Below, piece after piece: positions 8,268 to 16,825 of a stretch of DNA of 64,000 bases. The position numbers were made by a program, and so were the translations under genes. Each line of letters opens with the position of its first letter. The first letter of the stretch is position 1. Below the pieces are notes generated by a model, which saw only the letters and a program-made list of their open reading frames with translations, ran no database searches and was not told the origin of the DNA. Source of the DNA: Equibacterium sp963662035 (GTDB taxonomy: Bacteria > Bacteroidota > Bacteroidia > Bacteroidales > UBA932); assembly GCA_963662035.1 (NCBI GenBank), contig CAVLDO010000003.1:47930-111929 (forward strand). The letters run 5' to 3'.

Positions 8268-8688
8268 GAAAATACTTGCGATATCGGGCAAGCCCGGTTT
8301 GTATGAATATGTCGCACAGGCCAAGAACGGCTTTATCGTGGAGGCCGTGGAGAGCAAACAGCGCAGCGCTGTGCCCGCCACCGCCAAGGTAACCACTCTG
8401 GCGGATGTCTCCATCTACACCGACGATGGCGAGGCCGCCCTCAAGCAGGTGCTGGAGAGTATGCGCGATGCCCTCGGTGGCGAGGTTGCGATGAGCAGCA
8501 AGTCCGACACCGAGCAGATCAAGACCTTCTTTGCAAAGGTGCTTCCCACCTACGACCGCGACCGCTTCTATGTGTCCCATATGAAGAAGGTTCTGGACTG
8601 GTACAACCATCTCGCAAAATTCGCTTCTCTCGACTTTGAGAAGGATGAGGAGCCGGCAGGCGAAGAAAACGAAAAAACCGCTGAATAA
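8251..8688 (+). CDS. DUF5606 protein
   Basis: A 145-residue cytoplasmic protein of a Bacteroidetes-restricted family of unknown function. The conserved opening (IDLKKILAISGKPGLYEYV) and the VYxxDGEAALKQVLESM-like middle are typical of DUF5606. The C-terminus is Glu/Lys-rich and looks disordered. The start overlaps coaE by 17 bases and rimO begins 3 bases after its stop. It therefore sits inside a housekeeping operon, suggesting a basic cellular role that is not known. Confidence 0.8.
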   Translation: MAIDLKKILAISGKPGLYEYVAQAKNGFIVEAVESKQRSAVPATAKVTTLADVSIYTDDGEAALKQVLESMRDALGGEVAMSSKSDTEQIKTFFAKVLPTYDRDRFYVSHMKKVLDWYNHLAKFASLDFEKDEEPAGEENEKTAE

Positions 8689-8691
8689 GTC

Positions 8692-9990
8692 TTGAAAGTT
8701 CAACTGATCACGCTGGGCTGCTCAAAGAACAGGGTCGATTCCGAGCACCTGCTCTCTCAGATAGCAGCTTCAGGCATTGAAATATGCCCGGAGGAGGCTC
8801 CGCTTGACGGCGGAGCTGATGTCGTGATTCTGAACACCTGCGGCTTTATTGCCGATGCCAAACAGGAGTCGGTGGAGGCCATTATGCGCGCCGTCAAGGC
8901 CAAGAACGAAGGGCTGATAAGCAAAATATATGTGTTCGGATGCCTCTCTCAGCGCTATCCGGCGGACCTCAGGGGCGAGATTCCGGAGGTGGACGGCTTT
9001 TTCGGAGCCAACGACCATCAGGCGCTGCTTGCGGCCCTCGGGGTCAGGTATTCCGCAGCACTGCAGACCCGCCGCCATCTGACCACCCCGCACCACTACG
9101 CCTACCTCAAGATTTCCGAGGGGTGCGACCGCCGGTGCGCCTACTGCGCAATTCCAGGCATACGCGGCCCGCACGTGTCGGTGGATATGGACACGCTGGT
9201 AGAGGAGGCAAGGCTTCTCGCAGCCCAGGGGGTACGCGAGCTGATAGTGGTGGCTCAGGACACCACCTATTACGGCCTCGATCTCTACCGCAGGCGGATG
9301 GTGGCTCCTCTGCTGGAGCGGCTTTCGGCAGTTGAGGGAATCGAGTGGATAAGGCTTCACTACAGCTATCCCGAGGCCTTCCCCGACGACCTGCTGGATG
9401 TGATGGCCGCCAATCCCAAAATCTGCAAATATATAGACATACCCCTGCAGCATTGCTCGCAAAAGGTGCTGGAGGCGATGCGCCGCCCCTCCGACGAGAA
9501 GCAGATGCGCGCCCTGGTGGAGAAATTCCGCGCCAGAGTGCCCGGCGTGGCCCTGCGCACCACAATGATTGTGGGGCACCCAGGCGAGGGGGAGCGGGAA
9601 TTCGGACAGTTGCTGGGCTTTGTCAAGGATATGCGTTTCGAAAGGCTCGGTGCCTTCACCTACAGCGAAGAGGAGGGGACATACGGCGCCATCAACTATA
9701 AGGATTCGGTTCCGGAGCGCGTAAAGCAGGAGCGCTACGACCGCCTGATGGAGCTGCAGAGCGGCATTTCGCTCGACTACAACCTCTCCCGCATCGGCTC
9801 CTCAGAGCGGGTGATAGTGGATTCGTTTGAAAACGGCAGCCTGCTCTGCCGCACGCAGAAGGAGTCCCCGGAGGTTGACGGCCAGGTGATAGTGGAGGTC
9901 AAGTCGGCCCCCGCATCGCTCAAGGGCAGTTTCATTAATGTAAAAATCACAGGAGCGGACTATTACGACCTCTCCGCAGAAATCGCATAA
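8692..9990 (+). CDS. rimO: Ribosomal protein S12 methylthiotransferase RimO
   Basis: A 432-residue radical-SAM enzyme that adds a methylthio group to an Asp of ribosomal protein S12. The N-terminal MTTase domain carries the three cluster cysteines (LGCSKNR, NTCGF, FGCLSQR). The radical-SAM motif is in EGCDRRCAYCAIP near residue 145, and a C-terminal TRAM-like domain lies at about 370-432. LGCSKNRVDSE separates RimO from MiaB-type relatives. It begins with TTG 3 bases after the DUF5606 stop, and fabG begins 3 bases after its own stop. All catalytic cysteines are present. Confidence 0.95.
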   Translation: MKVQLITLGCSKNRVDSEHLLSQIAASGIEICPEEAPLDGGADVVILNTCGFIADAKQESVEAIMRAVKAKNEGLISKIYVFGCLSQRYPADLRGEIPEVDGFFGANDHQALLAALGVRYSAALQTRRHLTTPHHYAYLKISEGCDRRCAYCAIPGIRGPHVSVDMDTLVEEARLLAAQGVRELIVVAQDTTYYGLDLYRRRMVAPLLERLSAVEGIEWIRLHYSYPEAFPDDLLDVMAANPKICKYIDIPLQHCSQKVLEAMRRPSDEKQMRALVEKFRARVPGVALRTTMIVGHPGEGEREFGQLLGFVKDMRFERLGAFTYSEEEGTYGAINYKDSVPERVKQERYDRLMELQSGISLDYNLSRIGSSERVIVDSFENGSLLCRTQKESPEVDGQVIVEVKSAPASLKGSFINVKITGADYYDLSAEIA

Positions 9991-9993
9991 GTT

Positions 9994-10737
9994 ATGATGC
10001 TTAAAGGACAATCGGCCCTGATTACAGGGGGCACCCGGGGAATAGGCAAGGCTATAGCGCTCAAATTTGCAGCGGAAGGGGCGGATGTGGCGTTCTGCTA
10101 CATCTCTTCCGACGCTGCGGCCCAGAGCACCAAGGCAGAACTGGAGCAGTTCGGCGTCAGGGCTCTCGCCCTGCGATGCGACGTTTCGGACACCGGCGCG
10201 GCCCGGGCTGCGGTAAAGGAGGTTTTGGAGGCCTTCGGCAAGATTGACATTCTGGTGAACAATGCCGGCATCACCCGCGACGGGCTGCTGGTGCGTCTTG
10301 ACGAGCAGGCCTGGGACGATGTCATCCGCGTCAATCTCAAGAGCGTGTACAACTTCTGCAATGCCGCCGTGCCCGCAATGATGCGCGCCCGCAAGGGCTG
10401 CATAGTGAACGTGAGCAGCGTCGCCGGGCTGCACGGGAATGCGGGCCAGTGCAACTACTCGGCCTCCAAGGGGGCGATAGTGGCCTTTACCCGAACTCTG
10501 GCAAAGGAGGTCGGCCCCAGAAACATCCGCGTGAATGCGGTGGCTCCCGGCTTTATCCTCACCGATATGACCCGGAATATGCCGGAAGATGTCCTCTCCA
10601 AGTGGATAGACAACATCCCGCTGCGCCGCGGAGGCACTCCTGAAGATGTGGCGGATGTCTGCTGCTTTCTCTGCAGCGATATGTCGGCTTATGTCTCCGG
10701 ACAGGTGATTACAATAGACGGTGCAATGTTTGCCTGA
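9994..10737 (+). CDS. fabG: 3-oxoacyl-ACP reductase FabG
   Basis: A 247-residue classical short-chain dehydrogenase/reductase. It has the NADPH-binding TGGTRGIGKA near residue 10, NNAGITRDGLL near 90, and the catalytic Ser-Tyr-Lys set in VNVSSVAGLHGN...YSASKG. ITRDGLL and the YVSGQVITIDGAM ending are typical of FabG, which reduces 3-oxoacyl-ACP in fatty acid elongation. Two ATGs in a row (9994 and 9997) are possible starts. It closes the nusB operon; fabD lies 4.4 kb further on in its own unit. Confidence 0.93.
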   Translation: MMLKGQSALITGGTRGIGKAIALKFAAEGADVAFCYISSDAAAQSTKAELEQFGVRALALRCDVSDTGAARAAVKEVLEAFGKIDILVNNAGITRDGLLVRLDEQAWDDVIRVNLKSVYNFCNAAVPAMMRARKGCIVNVSSVAGLHGNAGQCNYSASKGAIVAFTRTLAKEVGPRNIRVNAVAPGFILTDMTRNMPEDVLSKWIDNIPLRRGGTPEDVADVCCFLCSDMSAYVSGQVITIDGAMFA

Positions 10738-10818
10738 TGGGCGGATATGTCATTTTGTCTTAAAACGGGCTTTGGCAGATAATTTGCCTTGCCGTCCTGC
10801 AAAAAGAATTAAAATAGT

Positions 10819-11454
10819 ATGGCACAAGAAAATAACATAAAAGACAAACCTGCGGCAGAACCCGAGGTGGAAAAGAGCGCAGAGAGCGCTGCAAAAGGTG
10901 CTCCGGAGGCATCGGCGGCAGAAGAAACAGCCGGGAAGGCTCGGGAAGATAAAGCTGCGGATAAGAAAGCTCAGGAGAGCAGATCCGCCGCATCGGCAGC
11001 CGGGGATGCATCAGAAGAGCTGACAAAGAAACTTGCCGAGGCTCAAGATAAATATGTGCGGATGGCGGCCGAGTTCGAGAATTTCCGCCGCCGCACCGCA
11101 AAGGAGAAACTCGATCTGGTGAAGTCGGCTGGAGAGAACATCCTCAAGGGGATGCTTCCCGTGCTTGACGATTGCGAGCGCGCCATAGCGCAGCTGGCGG
11201 CCACCGAGGCCAGCACTTTCGAGAAAGAGGGCACCGGCCTTATTTACAGCAAGCTGCTCTCTTATATGAAATCCTGCGGGCTGGAAGAAATCCAGGTGCT
11301 CGGTATGGAATACGATGCCGACAGCGCAGAGGCCGTGGCGATGCTGCCCGTGCAGGAGCCTGACAAAAAAGGCGTCGTGCTGGAGGTCGTCGTCAAGGGA
11401 TACACTCTGGGCGGCAAGGTCATCAGGTTCCCCAAAGTTGTCGTGGGGCAATAA
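10819..11454 (+). CDS. grpE: Nucleotide exchange factor GrpE
   Basis: A 211-residue co-chaperone of DnaK. The first 60 or so residues are a charged, Ala/Glu/Lys-rich disordered stretch. The GrpE domain follows with YVRMAAEFENFRRRTAKEK near 75-95, LPVLDDCERA near 115, and the C-terminal beta domain ending in FPKVVVG. GrpE drives ADP release from DnaK. dnaJ starts 12 bases downstream. Upstream, 10738-10818 contains a TTTG and a TAATTTG that only roughly fit a Bacteroidetes promoter. dnaK is not in the window. Confidence 0.94.
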   Translation: MAQENNIKDKPAAEPEVEKSAESAAKGAPEASAAEETAGKAREDKAADKKAQESRSAASAAGDASEELTKKLAEAQDKYVRMAAEFENFRRRTAKEKLDLVKSAGENILKGMLPVLDDCERAIAQLAATEASTFEKEGTGLIYSKLLSYMKSCGLEEIQVLGMEYDADSAEAVAMLPVQEPDKKGVVLEVVVKGYTLGGKVIRFPKVVVGQ

Positions 11455-11466
11455 AGGAATAACATT

Positions 11467-12612
11467 ATGGCAGAAAAAAGAGATTATTACGAGGTGCTGG
11501 GTGTGGACCGCAACGCCACCGCCGACGAAATCAAGAAGGCCTACCGCAAGAAGGCCATCCAGTACCACCCTGACAAGAATCCGGGGGATAAAGCGGCGGA
11601 GGAGAAATTCAAGGAGGCGGCCGAGGCTTATGATGTCCTCAGCAATGCCGACAAGCGTGCCCGTTACGACCGCTATGGCCACGAAGGGGTAGGCGGCAGT
11701 GCCGCAGGCGGTGCGCAAGGCTTCTCTATGGAGGATATCTTCTCCCAGTTCGGCGACATATTCGGCGGGGCGTTCTCCGGCTTCAATTTCAGCGGAGCCC
11801 GCTCCGGCGGCCGCAGGGTATCCCGCGGCACCGACATCCGCATCCGCGTGAAACTCTCGCTCAAGGAGATTGTGCACGGAGTGGACAAGACCGTTAAAAT
11901 CAACAAGCTGGTGCAGTGTCCCGATTGTGCGGGGCGCGGCGCGGCCAGCGAGGCAGACATCAAGACCTGTCCAGACTGCAAGGGCAGCGGCGTGGTGACC
12001 CGCATACAGCAGACCATCCTGGGCACTATGCAGAGCTCGTCTCCCTGCCCCCGCTGCAACGGAGAGGGCAAGATAGTCTCCAACCCCTGCAAGAAGTGCG
12101 GCGGAAGCGGTCTGGTAAAAAAGGCCGAGGAGATTTCGTTCAAGATTCCTGCCGGCGTCACCGACGGAATGCAGCTCACCGTGCAGGGCAAGGGCAATGC
12201 CGCCAAGTCGGGAGGTGTGCCCGGCAACCTGCTGGTTGTCATAGAAGAGGAGAAGGATCCGCTGCTGGAGCGCGACGGCAACGACCTCATCTATTCGCTG
12301 TTCATCTCCGTGCCCGAGGCCATCAACGGCTGCGAGGCTCAGATCCCCGGTGTGGACGGGATGCTCAAGATCAAGATAGAACCAGGCACTCAGCCCGGCA
12401 AGACGCTGCGACTGCGCGGCAAAGGTATTCCCGATGTTGACGGCTATGGCGCCGGCGACCTGCTGGTGGCAGTGCAGGTGTGGATTCCCAAGAAGATTTC
12501 AAAGGACGAGAAGGCGATGGTGGAGAAGCTCGCCAAGAGCGAAAATTTCAAGGCCGACCCCTCGTCTGCGGAGCGGAGTTTCTTTACCCGCATCAGAAAT
12601 ATGTTCAAATAG
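11467..12612 (+). CDS. dnaJ: Chaperone protein DnaJ
   Basis: A 381-residue type I DnaJ. It has the J-domain with HPD (YHPDKNPGD, about residues 35-43), a Gly/Phe-rich linker, four zinc-finger repeats of CxxCxGxG type (CPDCAGRG, CPDCKGSG, CPRCNGEG, CKKCGGSG; about residues 155-220), and the C-terminal substrate-binding domain. It stimulates DnaK ATPase activity and delivers unfolded substrates. Length and domains are complete. It sits between grpE and an M23 peptidase gene that starts 4 bases after its stop. Confidence 0.97.
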   Translation: MAEKRDYYEVLGVDRNATADEIKKAYRKKAIQYHPDKNPGDKAAEEKFKEAAEAYDVLSNADKRARYDRYGHEGVGGSAAGGAQGFSMEDIFSQFGDIFGGAFSGFNFSGARSGGRRVSRGTDIRIRVKLSLKEIVHGVDKTVKINKLVQCPDCAGRGAASEADIKTCPDCKGSGVVTRIQQTILGTMQSSSPCPRCNGEGKIVSNPCKKCGGSGLVKKAEEISFKIPAGVTDGMQLTVQGKGNAAKSGGVPGNLLVVIEEEKDPLLERDGNDLIYSLFISVPEAINGCEAQIPGVDGMLKIKIEPGTQPGKTLRLRGKGIPDVDGYGAGDLLVAVQVWIPKKISKDEKAMVEKLAKSENFKADPSSAERSFFTRIRNMFK

Positions 12613-12616
12613 GCCG

Positions 12617-14296
12617 ATGAAGCGCTCTATCCTCTGCTGGGCCATTCTGCTCTGCGGTTTCGCGTCCCTTACGGCCCAGGACAAGGGTTACGGGTGGCCG
12701 ATGGACTTTCTGCCCGTCTCGTTTTCCAGCACTTACGGCGAACTGCGCCGCAACCACTTTCACGCCGGACTTGACTGGCGCACCGGCGGACACACCGGCG
12801 AGAAGCTCTATTCCATAATGGACGGCTACGTATGCCGCCTTTCGGTGTCCCCCACCGGCTATGGCAATGCGGTTTACATCGCCCATCCAAACGGCACGAT
12901 GTCGGTTTACGGCCATATGGAGAGTTTTCGCAGCGACCTTGCCCGGCGCGTGCGCAGCGAGCAGTACGCCCAAAAGAGCTACCGCGTCACCATAGAACTC
13001 TCTGAAGGCGAATTCCCCGTCAAAAAGGGGGACTTCATAGGCCGTGCCGGCAACAGCGGATTCTCCGGCGGCCCGCATCTGCATATGGAGATCCGCCGCG
13101 ACTGGGACAATCTTCCCGTTAACTATCTTGCCGACGGCACATACAATCTGCGCGACACCAAGCCCCCCGTGATAAACAGGGTGGCTTTTTATGCGTTCGA
13201 AGACTCCACGGGCATCCCTATGGTGCGCCGCCTGCAGATGATTTCCAACCCCAAGGGGTACAAGGGCACCATTACTGTGAGCGACAAATTCTATGTGGCG
13301 GTGGACGCGGTGGATTATATGGAGGGCACCGGCGGCCGCTTGGCCGTGGAGTGCTACCAGGTCTGGCTCGACTCGGAAAAGATTTTCGATTTCAAGGTGG
13401 GGGATGTCCCCTACAGCGAAGGGCGCTACTTCGCCTGCCTTGTGCAGCAGGGGGAGAAGGGGCACGACCTGCTCAAGAGCTGGTGCCCGCCCAACAACGG
13501 CCTCGCATACAAGATACAGTCGGTGAACGATGGAATAATCTCCCTGGAAGACGATGCCCCCCACACCGTCAAAGTTGTGGCAGCCGACTGCTTCGGCAAC
13601 AGCACTTCGTGCTCCTTCAGCGTGAAGAGGGGCGGCGGCATCCGCGTTATGGACCCCGCAGACACCGTGGGGCTCTTTGCCGCGCTGTGGTATGTGCCTC
13701 AGGTGTTCACTGCGGGCGGCGTGTCGATGTACATAGAGCCCGCCTCGCTCAATGCCTCCGCATATCTTGATTGCCGCAAAGTCGGCTCCGCGGATCCCTC
13801 GCAAGGGATCTATTCCGATATCTGGCGCTTCGCAAGCGAGGATATCCACCTGCAGAAGCCCGTGCACATAAAGTTTGACATCTCCGCTCTGCCGGAAAAT
13901 CTGCAGGCCAAGGCCTATATAGCGAAGAAGGGGGCAGACGGGCTCTCCTATGCCGGCAACAAGCACTCCGGCACCGCACTGGAGGCCGCCTGCAAGTTCG
14001 GAACCTTCTTTGTGGCGGTGGACACCGACGCCCCGCACCTTAAGAGCAATGTGGCCGACGGGGCCTCGCTGCCGGCATCGGGACGCTTCTCGATTGACGC
14101 CCGCGACGGCGGCAGCGGCATCGCCGACTATGACATTAAGTGGGACGGGGAGTGGATTCTGTCGCAGTATTATGGCGGCCGCATCCAGGTTTACCCCGAC
14201 AAGAGCCACCGCAGCGGCGGGCGGCACCGCATAGAGGTCACCGCCACCGACCATTGCGGCAACAGCTGCGACGTTGAGTTCTATGTAATTTATTAG
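12617..14296 (+). CDS. Exported M23-family metallopeptidase
   Basis: A 559-residue protein with an N-terminal signal peptide (MKRSILCWAILLCGFASLTAQ). The peptidase domain spans about residues 30-170. NHFHAGLDWR supplies the first zinc ligands (His and Asp) and GGPHLHMEIR the HxH pair. These are the LytM-type marks of enzymes that cut peptidoglycan cross-bridges. The remaining 390 residues are beta-rich and probably several Ig-like domains. I chose the ATG at 12617, 4 bases after the dnaJ stop, because the frame upstream lies inside dnaJ and lacks a signal. Some M23 proteins are inactive scaffolds; this one keeps its zinc ligands. Confidence 0.88.
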   Translation: MKRSILCWAILLCGFASLTAQDKGYGWPMDFLPVSFSSTYGELRRNHFHAGLDWRTGGHTGEKLYSIMDGYVCRLSVSPTGYGNAVYIAHPNGTMSVYGHMESFRSDLARRVRSEQYAQKSYRVTIELSEGEFPVKKGDFIGRAGNSGFSGGPHLHMEIRRDWDNLPVNYLADGTYNLRDTKPPVINRVAFYAFEDSTGIPMVRRLQMISNPKGYKGTITVSDKFYVAVDAVDYMEGTGGRLAVECYQVWLDSEKIFDFKVGDVPYSEGRYFACLVQQGEKGHDLLKSWCPPNNGLAYKIQSVNDGIISLEDDAPHTVKVVAADCFGNSTSCSFSVKRGGGIRVMDPADTVGLFAALWYVPQVFTAGGVSMYIEPASLNASAYLDCRKVGSADPSQGIYSDIWRFASEDIHLQKPVHIKFDISALPENLQAKAYIAKKGADGLSYAGNKHSGTALEAACKFGTFFVAVDTDAPHLKSNVADGASLPASGRFSIDARDGGSGIADYDIKWDGEWILSQYYGGRIQVYPDKSHRSGGRHRIEVTATDHCGNSCDVEFYVIY

Positions 14297-14321
14297 GACA
14301 AAAAATTTTGCGTGAGAATTG

Positions 14322-14350
14322 TTGCATAATAAAAAATATTTCTATCTTTG
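14322..14350 (+). promoter_or_regulatory. Promoter of rplS
   Basis: TTG at 14322-14324, 18 bases, then TATCTTTG at 14343-14350. The 74-base interval to the rplS ATG is a leader in which GCAAC (14368-14372) can pair with GTTGC (14403-14407). Confidence 0.65.
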
Positions 14351-14424
14351 CAGTCCCAAAACCAAAAGCAACCTCTTGCCACAGGGGCCTTCGAGCAGCA
14401 ATGTTGCGTAAATGATTTAAAGAA

Positions 14425-14793
14425 ATGGATTTACTTCAAGTAGCAAAAGACGCGATGGCACAGGAGCCCAAGAAGTTCCCTAACTTCAAGGCCGGCGACA
14501 CTGTCACTGTCACTTATGTCATCAAAGAGGAAAATAAGGAGCGTCAGCAGAAATTCCGTGGCGTTGTGATTCAGCGCCGTGGCGCAGGCAACACGCAGAC
14601 TTTCACTGTCCGCAAGATATCCAACGGCATCGGCGTGGAGAGAATCTTCCCCCTCGCATCGCCGTTCATCGATTCCATCGAGCTCAACAAGGTAGGTAAG
14701 GTTCGTCGCGCACGCATCTTCTACCTCCGCAATCTCACCGGCAAGAAAGCCCGCATCAAAGAGAAAAAGTACAGCGTTGCTCCTCAGGAATAA
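14425..14793 (+). CDS. rplS: 50S ribosomal protein L19
   Basis: A 122-residue ribosomal protein with the L19 signature: FKAGDTVTVTYVIKEENKERQQKFRGVVIQRRG near the N-terminus and GVERIFPLASPFIDSIELNKVGKVRRARIFYLRNLTGKKARIKEK at the C-terminus. L19 sits at the 30S/50S interface. It has its own promoter and leader and is followed 15 bases later by tRNA-Arg(ACG). A shared transcript ending at the terminator at 14886 is likely. Confidence 0.97.
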   Translation: MDLLQVAKDAMAQEPKKFPNFKAGDTVTVTYVIKEENKERQQKFRGVVIQRRGAGNTQTFTVRKISNGIGVERIFPLASPFIDSIELNKVGKVRRARIFYLRNLTGKKARIKEKKYSVAPQE

Positions 14794-14808
14794 GCTGTTT
14801 CTGATACC

Positions 14809-14882
14809 GGCCGCGTAGCTCAACTGAATAGAGCACTTGACTACGGATCAAGAGGTTCTGGGTTTGAACCCCAGCGTGGTCA
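14809..14882 (+). tRNA. tRNA-Arg (anticodon ACG)
   Basis: A 74-nt cloverleaf. The anticodon stem CTTGA/TCAAG flanks loop CTACGGA with ACG at 34-36, and the T-arm is CTGGG-TTTGAAC-CCCAG. The acceptor stem 14809-14815/14875-14881 contains two G-U pairs. CCA is not encoded. ACG would be edited to ICG to read CGU, CGC and CGA. Confidence 0.93.
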
Positions 14883-14885
14883 CAA

Positions 14886-14919
14886 AAGCCTTCCCTTTTA
14901 AGGAAGGCTTTTTCTTTTC
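14886..14919 (+). terminator. Terminator after rplS/tRNA-Arg
   Basis: A 9-bp stem, 14886-14894 with 14902-14910, with a 7-base loop followed by a T-rich run. Confidence 0.85.
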
Positions 14920-14932
14920 CCTGTCTCCAAAT

Positions 14933-14960
14933 AAAAAGAGCACGCCAATCGCGTGCTCTT
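14933..14960 (-). terminator. Terminator of tRNA-Arg(CCG)
   Basis: A perfect 10-bp stem (14936-14945 with 14951-14960) and 5-base loop, with a T run on the minus strand. It starts 6 bases past the tRNA 3' end. T-rich flanks on both sides could make it work in both directions. Confidence 0.8.
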
Positions 14961-14966
14961 TTCTCG

Positions 14967-15038
14967 TACCCCCGTGGGGAATCGAACCCCAACCGGAAGA
15001 ACCGGAATCTTCAATTCTATCCATTAAACTACGGAGGC
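14967..15038 (-). tRNA. tRNA-Arg (anticodon CCG)
   Basis: A 72-nt cloverleaf on the minus strand. The anticodon stem GAAGA/TCTTC encloses loop TTCCGGT with CCG at 34-36, and the T-arm is TGGGG-TTCGATT-CCCCA. The acceptor stem GCCTCCG pairs with CGGGGGT (first pair G-U). CCA is not encoded. It reads CGG codons. Confidence 0.92.
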
Positions 15039-15069
15039 GGTTTGCATCTGCAAAAGTACAATAAAATCT

Positions 15070-15077
15070 TATCTTTG
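15070..15077 (+). promoter_or_regulatory. -7 box for fabD
   Basis: TATCTTTG, 22 bases before the fabD ATG. The nearest upstream TTTG (15041-15044) is 25 bases away, longer than the usual 19-21. Confidence 0.5.
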
Positions 15078-15099
15078 TGCAGAAAAAATAGAATTACCT

Positions 15100-15981
15100 A
15101 TGAAAGCATACGTTTTCCCCGGTCAGGGTGCGCAGTTTCCCGGAATGGGCAGGGAACTTTATGAAACCAATCCCAAGGCCCGCGCCCTCTTTGACAGGGC
15201 CGACGAAATTCTCGGCTTCGCAATCACGAAGGTGATGTTTGAAGGCGATGCCGAGGCTCTGCGCGCCACTGCCGTGACCCAACCTGCAGTGTTTCTGCAT
15301 TCGGTCATAACCGCCCTCTGCCTGGATGACTTCGAGCCCGATATGACCGCCGGCCATTCGCTGGGGGAATTCTCCGCGATGGTGGCTGCGGGCGCTCTCG
15401 AGTTTGAGGATGCCCTGCGCTTGGTGGCGGTGCGCGCCGATGCGATGCAGAAGGCCTGCGAGGCAAATCCGGGGGCGATGGCGGCGATAATCGCCCTTGA
15501 CTTCGCCACCATAGAAGATGTGTGTGCAAAGAGCTCCGCTGTGGTGGTCCCCGCAAACTACAACAGCCCCGCGCAGCTGGTGATTTCCGGCGAAGAGGCG
15601 GCTGTGGATGCGGCTTGCGTGGCCCTCAAGGCGGCCGGCGCAAAACGCGCCATCAAACTTGCCGTGGGCGGGGCGTTCCACTCTCCGCTTATGGCTCCCG
15701 CTGCGGAGCGTCTTGCCGCCGCCATAGAGGCGACCCCCTTCAGCACCCCTCGCTGCCCCGTCTATCAGAACGTGGATGCGCTGCCTGCGGGAGACCCTGC
15801 CAAAATCCGCGAAAATCTGCTGCGCCAGCTCACCAGCCCGGTCAGATGGAGCCAGTCGGTGCAGAATATGATTGCCGACGGCGCAACCTCCTTTATCGAG
15901 GTGGGCCCCGGCACGACCCTCTCTGGACTGATAAAAAAAATAGCGCCCGAAGGCGCTGTCGAAATTCAGTCGGTGGGGTAG
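15100..15981 (+). CDS. fabD: Malonyl-CoA:ACP transacylase FabD
   Basis: A 293-residue acyltransferase that loads malonyl groups from CoA onto acyl carrier protein, the entry step of fatty acid elongation. It shows the oxyanion-hole motif GQGAQFPGMG (residues 8-17), the nucleophile elbow GHSLGE near residue 87 and the catalytic His in AFHSPLM near 195. Length is normal. It stands alone with its own -7 box; the next gene is convergent. The related fabG is at 9994 in another operon. Confidence 0.96.
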   Translation: MKAYVFPGQGAQFPGMGRELYETNPKARALFDRADEILGFAITKVMFEGDAEALRATAVTQPAVFLHSVITALCLDDFEPDMTAGHSLGEFSAMVAAGALEFEDALRLVAVRADAMQKACEANPGAMAAIIALDFATIEDVCAKSSAVVVPANYNSPAQLVISGEEAAVDAACVALKAAGAKRAIKLAVGGAFHSPLMAPAAERLAAAIEATPFSTPRCPVYQNVDALPAGDPAKIRENLLRQLTSPVRWSQSVQNMIADGATSFIEVGPGTTLSGLIKKIAPEGAVEIQSVG

Positions 15982-15988
15982 CCCGCCG

Positions 15989-16708
15989 CTATTTTATGAG
16001 TTCTTTGTAGAGCTCCAGAGCCTGCTCCAGGCTGTAGGTGTCCACATCGTGGCTTGCAAAGTAGGCCTTCACAATCGCTGACTTCTTCTTGTACATCTTG
16101 CAGAGCTGCTTCTCGTTGAAGTAGGCCACCTTCTTGTTGCCGAGGTTGATGAACACCGGACGCTTCTCGAACGAGTAGCGCATGTCGGTGTTGCCGGTCA
16201 ATGTCTCCACGGTGCCGCCGCCCGCGAGGGAAGAGATGTTGGTGGTGGCGGAGAGCTGCGAGGATGTGCCGTAGAGATCCTTCTTGCCCATATCGGTGGC
16301 CGAGAGCTTTTCCATCACGGCCAGCACTGTCTCGTTATATTCCACGACCTTATAATACTGCCCCTTGATTTTGAGGTACATATATTTGTCGGCGGTGACC
16401 TGTGTCACATAATCCTCGTAGAGCAGGGGGATGGTGTCGTTGTCGGCGATCATCATCACGCACTGGTTGAGGTTGTCGATGTTTATGATACCCTGCGAGC
16501 GGTGCAGGGTGATGGGAACGCCGCTGTCGTCGTAAACGGCCGCATCCTGGTCAAACACAACCGTCCCCCTGGAAAACTCGGGAAGCTGGTAGAGGTGCTC
16601 CCGGCGGAATATCTCGTTTTTCTCCTGATCGAGTCCGGAAGACTCCGTTTGTGCAAACGCCACCGTGCATATGGCGGCGGCCGCAACTGTCAATAATAAC
16701 TTTTTCAT
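15989..16708 (-). CDS. Exported protein of unknown function
   Basis: A 239-residue protein. I start it at MKKLLLTVAAAAICTVAFAQ, a clean signal peptide cleaved after about residue 20. A longer frame to 16795 has no signal and would begin upstream of the -7 box at 16729-16736. The mature part looks like a mixed alpha/beta periplasmic or outer-membrane-associated protein with no lipobox cysteine. A short Gly/Ser/Thr-rich loop lies in the middle (SSLAGGGTVETL). I recognise no family. It is a single-gene unit, convergent to fabD and divergent from nifJ. Confidence 0.65.
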   Translation of the reverse strand: MKKLLLTVAAAAICTVAFAQTESSGLDQEKNEIFRREHLYQLPEFSRGTVVFDQDAAVYDDSGVPITLHRSQGIINIDNLNQCVMMIADNDTIPLLYEDYVTQVTADKYMYLKIKGQYYKVVEYNETVLAVMEKLSATDMGKKDLYGTSSQLSATTNISSLAGGGTVETLTGNTDMRYSFEKRPVFINLGNKKVAYFNEKQLCKMYKKKSAIVKAYFASHDVDTYSLEQALELYKELIK

Positions 16709-16728
16709 CAAATTGGGTTTATTTTCAT

Positions 16729-16736
16729 CAAAGGTA
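16729..16736 (-). promoter_or_regulatory. -7 box for the exported protein gene
   Basis: CAAAGGTA on the plus strand reads TACCTTTG on the minus strand, 20 bases upstream of the chosen ATG. Confidence 0.45.
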
Positions 16737-16825
16737 GAACTTTTTTTGTTAAATTTACGCCCTAATTTGTGCTGAAAGATAATTAGTGATTTCACCAGAG
16801 TAAATCCAACGTAAAACTATACGAA

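Noticed and set aside
10745..10790. TTTG and TAATTTG as a grpE promoter
   Set aside because: The box is one base short of the consensus; mentioned only under grpE.
12605..14254. 549-residue open frame on the minus strand
   Set aside because: Exact antisense of the M23 peptidase gene; the translation is rich in Val/Ala/His with no family features, a by-product of codon bias in GC-rich DNA.
16741..16769. TTTG and TAATTTG as a nifJ promoter
   Set aside because: Spacing is only 14 bases and the box lacks one position of TAnnTTTG; too weak to list.
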